A stretch of DNA of 43,167 bases. Origin: Acidimicrobiia bacterium. GTDB taxonomy: Bacteria; Actinomycetota; Acidimicrobiia; Acidimicrobiales; Poriferisodalaceae. Below, piece by piece: positions 16,746 to 23,180 of the stretch. Both the position numbers and the translations under genes were made by a program. The DNA lies in assembly GCA_022820505.1 (NCBI GenBank), contig JAJEFK010000013.1:1-43167 (forward strand), in the 5' to 3' direction. The first letter of the stretch is position 1. Every line of letters begins with the position of its first letter. Under the pieces are notes generated by a model, which made no database searches, was not told the DNA's origin, and saw nothing but the letters and a program-made list of their open reading frames with translations.

Positions 16746-16996
16746 CAGCGGAGCTTGCTTGCGCTGTCTGCCGCGGAGTTATTGACACTTCGCCTAACAA
16801 TGTCGGCAACGAAACTTCGCTTCGCACTCATCACGCCGACGATGGCACTTACCGCGTTCATCTTGGCTGCTATGAGGCTCACAAACGAAGGCTCATGCTC
16901 GACTACGGCGTCGACGAACCCCTAGTGCCCGAGACGCCGACACGAACGCTTGAAGTGGCTGAGCTTGCTGTCTTGCAAGGTCGGCGCATCCTGTAA
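16742..16996 (+). CDS. Hypothetical small Cys-containing protein
   Basis: This 84-residue protein has a CAVC pair near the N-terminus, then THHADDGTYRVHLGCYEAHKRR. The CxxC, His and Cys residues could bind one zinc ion, as in small DNA- or protein-binding zinc ribbons. Its ATG overlaps the upstream stop (ATGA). I do not recognise a named family. Confidence 0.65.
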   Translation: MTAELACAVCRGVIDTSPNNVGNETSLRTHHADDGTYRVHLGCYEAHKRRLMLDYGVDEPLVPETPTRTLEVAELAVLQGRRIL

Positions 16997-17023
16997 CGCC
17001 GGGAAGCTGCGCTGTGAGATAAT
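16997..17023 (+). promoter_or_regulatory. Leaderless promoter with CGCCGGGAA box
   Basis: CGCCGGGAA (16997-17005) is followed after 12 bases by GATAAT (17018-17023), and the next gene's ATG starts 6 bases later at 17030. Box, spacing and distance to the ATG are the same as for the lipoprotein promoter at 15614-15640. Confidence 0.65.
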
Positions 17024-17029
17024 GACGGC

Positions 17030-17497
17030 ATGAGCAAAAAGCGCAGAAGGCCGACGTTCGCTGAGAAGCGCAGAGAAGAAATGCGAGATGCCTACTCAGA
17101 CATGGTGGCTGATGGGCTTACTGCTCACTGGCGTTCAGGCCCGCTAGCGGACTTGCTGGCGTTCATGTCGGCAGAAAGACAAGCGGAGGCTTTGGCGCAA
17201 GCGGCAGAATATGGCTTCGCTGCTGACGCTGTATGGCAGATACTCATAAACAACAGCACCGGACAAGAGATGCATTTCGGCTGCCTCGGGTTCGGCTTGA
17301 CACAATCGCAGAAAGATGCACTCAGACAAACGGAAGCTTACGAAGAAATCGGCGATTTGGGGTCCGGCAGTCACGCTGCTGTTGTGCTTGACATTCGCCA
17401 GACCGTAGAAGACGACATCGGCTTAAGCTCAGAACGTATTACGCCGTCGCCGCCGGGCACAGACGTAGCCATGTGGAACAGGGACAGCGGCGCATAA
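17030..17497 (+). CDS. Hypothetical protein, 155 aa
   Basis: I do not recognise this product. The first 20 residues are basic (SKKRRRPTFAEKRREEMRD) and may bind nucleic acid. The middle is helical (LADLLAFMSAERQAEALAQA) and the C-terminal 40 residues look disordered. It starts at the ATG 6 bases after the -10, with no Shine-Dalgarno sequence, so translation is leaderless. It converges on the integrase gene, with a strong shared terminator between them. Confidence 0.7.
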   Translation: MSKKRRRPTFAEKRREEMRDAYSDMVADGLTAHWRSGPLADLLAFMSAERQAEALAQAAEYGFAADAVWQILINNSTGQEMHFGCLGFGLTQSQKDALRQTEAYEEIGDLGSGSHAAVVLDIRQTVEDDIGLSSERITPSPPGTDVAMWNRDSGA

Positions 17498-17624
17498 CGC
17501 CATACAGCGCCGTTCTGCGGCTATGAGGCAGCATGGCAGCTTGGACACTGCGCCTAGACGCGACAAAGCGCCTTAGACGGCTTCTGAGCGTGTCTAAGGC
17601 GCTTTGTGTCGCCTATGGCGTTAT
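17494..17624. terminator. Extended bidirectional terminator hairpin
   Basis: The core is a perfect 16-bp stem: ACAAAGCGCCTTAGAC (17563-17578) with GTCTAAGGCGCTTTGT (17592-17607). A second, outer pair ATAACGCCATA (17494-17504) and TATGGCGTTAT (17614-17624) encloses it. It lies between convergent genes and should stop transcription from both sides. Confidence 0.8.
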
Positions 17625-17628
17625 GACC

Positions 17629-18885
17629 CTATGAGACAGTCAAGCTCGCCCAGAGTGCCTCATGATCCTCGATTGCGCTGAGACAGTAATTAGCCCAGGC
17701 TGTCATAAGCTCGCGCCGGTCGTCGAGCCTTTCGTCTCTGGCGTACGCTGCCCGTGTTTTGTTCGTCGGAGCGTGAGACATGCATTTTTCTGCTACTTCG
17801 TCTTCGAAGCCGTTCGCCGCCGCCCAGTCAGTGAAGCTTGAACGGAACCCGTGCGGGTTTGCTGTGTTGCCGTCAGCGTCGACAAGTCCGCAGGCTTTCG
17901 AGATGTTCGCGAAGCTGCCGTCTGCGATCATTTTCGTTTTGTCTGTTATTCCTGCGAACACTAAGCCGTCTCGTTCAGCCGGACGGGTTTCGAGCAGCCG
18001 CAAAGCGGGCGCTGTCAGTGTCCATTTGTGAGTACGTCCGCCTTTCATATGGTGGCCTGACTGTGCCCATATGTCTGTGTCGACGTTGATTTCTGACCAT
18101 TCGGCGCGGCGAACTTCGATGCGGCGGGCAGCGTTGAGGATTGCCCATATGAACGCTGCTTTGTGTGTCGGGTTGGCGTCAGCGGCGGCTATCGCAGCAA
18201 CAGCGTCCGGCACTGTCTCTACTGAAACAGCGCGGTGGTGCTGTATCTCTTTTTTGGCTTGCTTCCCAAGACGTCTTTTCACGATGTCTTTCGTTGCCGG
18301 GAGCATTTCGATTTCGACGCCTACGCAATCCTCTATCACTATGAAAATTTCACGCAGAACGTTTCTGCCTACTGTCGGTTTGGCGTGCCAGATGGGTTCC
18401 ATCACTTCGAGGATGTCGTCTAGCGTGATATCTGCTATCGGCTTGTCCGCCAATGTCGAAGCCATGTAGCCGCTGTACCGTCCGCGCCATTGCTTGCCCG
18501 TCTTGGCATTCCGCCATGTCGGCTGCAGCTTGTCGAATGAACGCTGCCATGCTTTTGCGAACGTGAGAGACGGTTGAGCTTTGCTGCCGACTTTCCGGGT
18601 TCTGACTGGTTCGCCTTGGCGTGCTTTGCGCAGCGTGTTTATCGCGGCGTCTCTGGCGTCCGCGAGACCTACGACCGGGTAGGTGCCGTGCCCTACCGAA
18701 GTGTGCTTGCCGTTCACGACGACTTGCTGACGCCATTGCTTCGTGACGCCGTGCCCGGATTTCAGGTTGCTGACCACAAGCCGCAAGCCGTGGCGGCCGT
18801 CGAGCAGAACGGCGGGCTTGCCGTCCGGTTTCGGCTTGGCGTTGCGGCACACGGCTTCTGTCAGCGGTTGGCTTCGTTTTGGCAT
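17629..18885 (-). CDS. P4-type tyrosine integrase
   Basis: This is a 418-residue site-specific recombinase that integrates and excises the element. The N-terminal 90 residues match the arm-binding (DUF4102-like) domain of P4-type integrases (LTEAVCRNAKPKPDGKP; VGHGTYPVVGLADAR). The catalytic residues are visible: Arg in NAARRIEVRRAEW, Lys in HHMKGGRTHKW, HxxR in HGFRSSFTDWAA, His in KCMSHAP and the nucleophilic Tyr in TRAAYARDE. I chose the ATG at 18885 (MPKRSQ); an upstream frame opening is an extension through the 29-base repeat. That repeat lies 12 bases upstream of the start, so integrase binding could repress its own gene. Confidence 0.95.
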   Translation of the reverse strand: MPKRSQPLTEAVCRNAKPKPDGKPAVLLDGRHGLRLVVSNLKSGHGVTKQWRQQVVVNGKHTSVGHGTYPVVGLADARDAAINTLRKARQGEPVRTRKVGSKAQPSLTFAKAWQRSFDKLQPTWRNAKTGKQWRGRYSGYMASTLADKPIADITLDDILEVMEPIWHAKPTVGRNVLREIFIVIEDCVGVEIEMLPATKDIVKRRLGKQAKKEIQHHRAVSVETVPDAVAAIAAADANPTHKAAFIWAILNAARRIEVRRAEWSEINVDTDIWAQSGHHMKGGRTHKWTLTAPALRLLETRPAERDGLVFAGITDKTKMIADGSFANISKACGLVDADGNTANPHGFRSSFTDWAAANGFEDEVAEKCMSHAPTNKTRAAYARDERLDDRRELMTAWANYCLSAIEDHEALWASLTVS

Positions 18886-18897
18886 CGTTTGTCTCCG

Positions 18898-18926
18898 ATC
18901 CGGATACCGATAGGAATACCGAAAAA
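18898..18926. repeat. 29-bp direct repeat, right copy (integrase arm site?)
   Basis: This is identical over 29 bases to 8164-8192 and in the same orientation. It is just upstream of the integrase start and 186 bases inside the right junction core. It probably overlaps the integrase promoter. Confidence 0.7.
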
Positions 18927-19048
18927 AATAGCTGACGCCAGCATAGCCAGCAAGCACCCGGCGAACACAAACGGACGGCTTGCCGCGCCGTGGGCTTGTA
19001 AAAAAATGCCGTTTGACCTGCGGTTTTAGGTGTCTCCGAACGTGCTTA

Positions 19049-19078
19049 GGCGTCCGTTGGCGTCGTTTGGCGTCCGCC
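19049..19078. repeat. Three tandem GGCGTCCGTT-like 10-mers
   Basis: GGCGTCCGTT, GGCGTCGTTT and GGCGTCCGCC follow each other without gaps, 34 bases inside the right junction core. They could be further arm or accessory-protein sites of the attachment region. Confidence 0.55.
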
Positions 19079-19111
19079 CAGAAATGGGGCGGATGGACTT
19101 ACGCTGGTATT

Positions 19112-19125
19112 CGCGCTGTATTCCA
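19112..19125. other. attR core of integrated element
   Basis: CGCGCTGTATTCCA matches the left core at 8124-8137 in 13 of 14 bases. The host frame resumes here: the codon TAT at 19119 follows CTG from the left fragment. Confidence 0.85.
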
Positions 19126-19826
19126 CCTACGACGCCCTGTGCGGAGCCGTACTGGACGGTCACGTGGACATTGCGTGGAATGCCCCGATGGCCCACGCGC
19201 AGCTCCTGCTGCAGGCTCCAGGCACCTGCCGGACGCTGGCGATGCGCGACACCGACGAGGACGTCCACTCGCTGATCGTCGCCCGAACCGATGCCGCCAT
19301 CGCCGATCTCGACGATCTGCGTGGACGGCGCCTGGCATTGGGTGTGGACATTTCCAGCGAGCTGTATCTGGTACCGACGGCCCAGCTCGCCGAAGACGGC
19401 TTCGACATCAAGTCGGACTGCGAACTCGTCGCGCTTGAACCCACCGAGTACTCCAACCTGCAGATGTGGGTGGACGACCGCACGATCTTCGGGGCCGTCA
19501 TGGACGGCCGTGCCGACGCTGGAGTGATCTTCGAGCCATGGCTCGGGTACCTGCTGCGCCGCCACGAACTGGCCCCCGAAGACATCGTCGAGGTGTGGCG
19601 CACCCGCCCGTACTGCCATTGCGCCTTCACGTCCAGTCCTGGCCTGAGCGATGAGACCAGCGAACGGTTCACCGAGCTGCTCGTGGCGATGGACCCCGAC
19701 GACCCCGAGATCGCCGAGATGATGCGCATGGAGCACCTCAGCAAATGGGTGCGCGCTACCGACGACGGCTGGACCGACCTCATGAGCGCCGTCGAGAAAG
19801 CCGACCTCGTCGGCAAGATCTTCTAG
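19119..19826 (+). pseudogene. 3' fragment of the PhnD-like gene
   Basis: This is the remaining 235 codons of the gene begun at 8005. The product resembles PhnD/SsuA-type substrate-binding proteins (YSTYDALCGAVLDGHVDIAW, then DDLRGRRLALGVD and FGAVMDGRADAGVIFEPW), with no signal peptide in the reconstructed protein. A GTG at 19164 could start a truncated form, but it would lack the first 57 residues. The 28-base gap to the LLM oxidoreductase suggests an original operon, now cut from its upstream promoter by the element. Confidence 0.85.
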
Positions 19827-19853
19827 ATCTCCCCAAAAGGAAAGGCATCTGAC

Positions 19854-20879
19854 ATGTCGAAACCCGCGCTCGGACTGCTGCTTGGCTTTGAGGACACGAT
19901 GGCCGACTTTGTGGAGCTGGCCCGTGAGGGCGAGGCCGCGGGGATGGATTCGATGTACACGGTCGAGGCGGGGCGCAGTGCGTTCGTCTCCGCCGCTGCC
20001 GTGATCGCGGCGACCGAGCGGGTAACCGTCGGCACGTACATCGCCAATGCGTATGCCCGGGAACCGTGGCTCACAGCGATCGCCGCCCGAGACCTCGACG
20101 AGATGAGCGGTGGACGCTTCACGCTCGGGCTGGGCACCGGCAACCGCCACTTCAACGAGTGGTACATGGGCGTGGACGACTTCCGGCCGCTGGGCAAGCT
20201 GCGCGACTACCTCGAGATCGTGCGCAGCGCAGTGGCGGGCCGTGCGGGGGAACCGGTGCGCTACGAGGGCGAGCACCACCGGATCCGCTGGCGGGCGAGC
20301 TGGGAGCCGACGCGGCCGTCGATTCCGGTGTACCTGTCGGCATCAGGACCCAAGATGGTCCGCCTCGCGGGCGAGGTGGCCGACGGGGTCGGCGTCGGAG
20401 TGATGTCGTCGGTGGAGTTCATGCGCGACATCGTCCGGCCCGCGGCGCAGCAGGCCGCCGGCGAGGCAGGCCGAGATCGCGACGGCGTCGGTTTCTTGAT
20501 GGGATCGTTCCTGAGCGTCAATGACGACGAAGAGCTGGCTCGCAACGCCGCCAAGGCGACCATCTGCGGGCTGTTCCACCCGGTACCGCACCCGTACTAC
20601 GACTCGCAACTGCGCCAGCTCGGCTACGACGAGTTTGCCGACGCCGCGACCCGGCTGATGCCCGAAGGCCAGATTCGCGAAGCAATCGGACTAGTGCCCG
20701 ACGAGGTCGTCGACACCATGACCATCACCGGGACGCCCTCCCAGTGCGCCAGCCGCATCGCCGACTACAGCGGCCTGACCGCAGAGATCATCCTGTTCCG
20801 CGTCCCGCAGCGCACCGACCGGCCGGGCCTCGCCGGCTACGAGCCCATGTTCGAGGTCATCTCACTCGCCAGCGCCTGA
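19854..20879 (+). CDS. LLM-class (F420/FMN) oxidoreductase
   Basis: This is a 341-residue luciferase-like TIM-barrel oxidoreductase, in actinobacteria most often F420-dependent. Family landmarks are GMDSMYTVEAGRSAF, RVTVGTYIANAYAREPW, LDEMSGGRFTLGLGTGN and the late segment GTPSQCASRIADY. The start follows AAAGGAAAGG. It lies just downstream of the split PhnD-like gene, so the two may once have acted on the same small substrate. The substrate is not readable from sequence. Confidence 0.9.
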   Translation: MSKPALGLLLGFEDTMADFVELAREGEAAGMDSMYTVEAGRSAFVSAAAVIAATERVTVGTYIANAYAREPWLTAIAARDLDEMSGGRFTLGLGTGNRHFNEWYMGVDDFRPLGKLRDYLEIVRSAVAGRAGEPVRYEGEHHRIRWRASWEPTRPSIPVYLSASGPKMVRLAGEVADGVGVGVMSSVEFMRDIVRPAAQQAAGEAGRDRDGVGFLMGSFLSVNDDEELARNAAKATICGLFHPVPHPYYDSQLRQLGYDEFADAATRLMPEGQIREAIGLVPDEVVDTMTITGTPSQCASRIADYSGLTAEIILFRVPQRTDRPGLAGYEPMFEVISLASA

Positions 20880-20924
20880 CATAGCCATCGCCAGCTCTCG
20901 TCGACCTTCGGCGGCACTGGCGAG

Positions 20925-21845
20925 TCAGTAGGCGATCGGCGTTGTCCAGCGCGGGTCGTCGTGGGCGTCCCAGTAGGCCTGCCGCAGCATCATCGTGATC
21001 GGGCCGGGGGTGCCGTCGCCCAGTGGCTGACCATCGATTGACGTAACTGGCATGACCCCGCCCGCCGTACTGGTCATGAACGCCTCGTCGGCCTGGCCGA
21101 CATCGGCGACCGGTACCGGGGCCACATGGGCGGTCAGTCCCTGCTCTGCGGCCAGATCGAGGATGGTCCGGCGGGTGATGCCCTCCAGCACACCGGCATC
21201 GGGCGTGCGGAGTTCGCCATCGACCACGAGGAAGATGTTGAATCCGGGACCCTCGGTGAGGTTCCCGTCGAGGTCGGGCAGCACCACCGTGCTGCCGCCA
21301 CGCTCACGGGCTTCGAAGGCGCCACGGGTCAGGTCGCCCCAATGGAAGTTCTTGACTGTCGGATCGACGGAGGCCTCGGGAATGCGCACAGTGTCCCGGG
21401 CGATGATCAGGTGTGAACCGGCCTCCTGCTTGTCGGGTTCGACGATCCAGATGTAGGGGATGGCGTAGGCGTAGAACTGGTTCTGGAAGGTCCACGGGTC
21501 GCGGGCTCCTCGGCCCGGCCGGCCCCTCGTCGCGATCATCTCGACGTACGACTCGCGCAGCCCCGACCGCCGGACGCATTCGTGAAGGATCTCTGAGATC
21601 GCGGCACGGTCGAGGCCGAGGTTCATGTGAAGGTGTTTCATGCTCCGCTCAAACCGGTCGAGGTGTGCATCGAGGCGGAAGAACTTCCCGTCCCACACGG
21701 CAACCACGTCATAGGTGACATCTGATCGGCTGAAACCGGCGTCGAGCAGCGAGATCTTGGCTTCGCCGACCGGCACGTGCTCACCTTGCGCCCAGGCGCA
21801 ACCCCTGCTGTAGGGGTTGCTGTCGGCGGCGGCGGGTTCGGTCAC
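20925..21845 (-). CDS. Class IV aminotransferase, (R)-amine transaminase-like
   Basis: This is a 306-residue PLP enzyme of fold type IV. The PLP Lys is in VKNFHWGDLTRGAFEA, and the cofactor-binding region is LTEGPGFNIFLV and GVLEGITRRTI. The N-terminal stretch SRSDVTYDVVAVWDGKFFRL and the C-terminal TSTAGGVMPVTSIDGQPLG resemble the (R)-selective amine:pyruvate transaminase of Arthrobacter more than classical branched-chain enzymes. I chose the GTG at 21845 because it overlaps the stop of the redoxin gene (GTGA), so the two are translationally coupled. Amine specificity is inference. Confidence 0.85.
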   Translation of the reverse strand: MTEPAAADSNPYSRGCAWAQGEHVPVGEAKISLLDAGFSRSDVTYDVVAVWDGKFFRLDAHLDRFERSMKHLHMNLGLDRAAISEILHECVRRSGLRESYVEMIATRGRPGRGARDPWTFQNQFYAYAIPYIWIVEPDKQEAGSHLIIARDTVRIPEASVDPTVKNFHWGDLTRGAFEARERGGSTVVLPDLDGNLTEGPGFNIFLVVDGELRTPDAGVLEGITRRTILDLAAEQGLTAHVAPVPVADVGQADEAFMTSTAGGVMPVTSIDGQPLGDGTPGPITMMLRQAYWDAHDDPRWTTPIAY

Positions 21846-23023
21846 TGGTCTTCGTCCCTGGGCTCGGTTCCGGCACGGCGGTCGATCAGGCGTTGGAAGT
21901 GCTGAGCGCCGTTCATTGCCGGCACTCGGCCCACGCCGGGGCCCATGTCGCCGAGCACCGGGAAGCCGGCTTCGACCCGGAAGCTGAAGGGAATCGACTC
22001 GGGAAGAAAGCACTCGACGTCGTCGCATGCTTGCCAGCGGAGCTGCCCGCTGATGGTGACGAAGCGTCCGTCGTCATCCTTCTGCATGTTCCGTGCGTTC
22101 TGTGCGACCGGCAGCCGCAGGACGACGTCGCCCTCGTATACGGCGAGGGTGTCGCCCGAACCAGACAGCGTCAACGGCGAGGTAGGCGGCATCACCGGCT
22201 CGTAGGACAGGATCCCGTCGTTGTCGTCGAGCTCGATGGCCGCGGCCACCAACCCGTCGGGCACTGGCTCGCTGTACAGATGCTGACCCTCGGGAACCCG
22301 GAACGTGGCGACGATCTGGCGCGTGACGCCCATCGGCAGCCGATCCCCGTCGATTCGCACATCCACGGAGACCCGGTCGGCCGGCTCGCTGCCACCCGGT
22401 GCAGGCACCTCGAACTCCTGGCCCAGCGCGGCTGCGAGCAGCTGCTCAGGACCGGAACGAATTGCGAAGTTGTGCTCGAAGAACTTCGCCACGATGGTGC
22501 CGTCCGCGTCGATTACGTACGACCCAGGGAACGGCAGGCCGTACCACGGGTGGTCATCAGGCGGGATCAGCGTGTTGAGGATCCCGAACGACGTGATCAC
22601 CTCGCTGTCGGGGTCCGACAACAGCGTGAACGTGGTGTCGTGAGCCTCCGCGTAGTCAGCCAGCGCATCGGGTTCGTCATAGCTCAGCGCATACAGCCGG
22701 ACGCCCGCTGCCCGGTAGGCATCCATGCCTCGTTCCAGCTCGACCAGCTGGGTGCGGCACGGCGGTCACCACACAGCCGAGCGGTAGAAGACCACCACGG
22801 CAGGCTGCCCTGCCCGGTCGGCGTGCACATCGACCAAGCGGCCGGCCTGGTCAGTCGCCACGATGTCGGGCAATCGGGACCCCACCTCGGGGCCGGTCGG
22901 GAAATCGCCTAGCGGGATTCGTCGGCTCCCGTTGCCGGGCGGCTCTGGCATGTTGAAGCCTTCGGCATCCTCGAAGTACGGCCCGCTGGAGGGGCCGCCC
23001 CTGGTGTCGAGTTCGATCTCCAT
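21842..23023 (-). CDS. Selenocysteine-type redoxin fused to DsbD-N-like domain
   Basis: The frame runs 394 codons with one internal TGA at codon 86 (22768-22766). Around it the product reads FYRSAVW-U-PPCRTQLVELERG, the active site of an AhpC/TSA-thioredoxin-fold protein in which family members have Cys-x-x-Cys. Selenocysteine in place of the first Cys, with Cys89 as partner, fits better than a stop. A hairpin with a GGUCG loop follows (separate entry). Residues 100-200 complete the redoxin fold (PGSYVIDADGTIVAKFFEH). The C-terminal 180 residues resemble the DsbD N-terminal domain, with a Cys pair in WQACDDVECFLPE. No signal peptide is seen. Its TGA stop overlaps the GTG of the transaminase gene. 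Confidence 0.85.
22735..22768 (-). promoter_or_regulatory. Candidate bacterial SECIS element
   Basis: In the mRNA, CCAGCU, loop GGUCG, and AGCUGG form a perfect 6-bp stem starting 15 bases after the UGA at 22768-22766. The apical loop begins 20 bases after the UGA and starts with GGU, as in the E. coli fdhF SECIS. Stem, loop size and distance fit published bacterial SECIS rules. Confidence 0.75.
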
Positions 23024-23180
23024 CGCTCGCTCCGATCGTCTTGCGGGAAGTGCTGATCTGCGGCGCCGATCATTGCATGCCGATGCTCGGCGTTCCCGAT
23101 TCGGGAGGCCCGCCCCGATAGCGGCGGTTGCCCCAAGAGGCTGAGCCGATAGGCGAGGCCGGGGGAGCTACGTTGCGGCG

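Larger units (their letters stand above)
8124..19120. mobile_element. Integrated satellite-like element, about 11.0 kb
   Basis: The segment between the core copies is 10,988 bases by junction-to-junction distance. It carries a P4-type tyrosine integrase at its right end, an AlpA-type regulator, a VapE-like helicase, a TOPRIM primase, a WhiB-like protein, an HNH nuclease, a lipoprotein and several unknown genes. Its base composition is lower in GC than the flanks, and many genes overlap by the 4-base ATGA. No terminase, capsid, tail, FtsK/TraB or relaxase gene is seen. Known elements with this gene set are phage satellites and some mobilizable islands; which kind this one is remains inference. 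Confidence 0.9.

Noticed and set aside
8164..18926. The 29-bp repeats as attachment cores of the element
   Set aside because: The split host gene is restored only by joining at the CGCGCTGTA core, outside the repeats.
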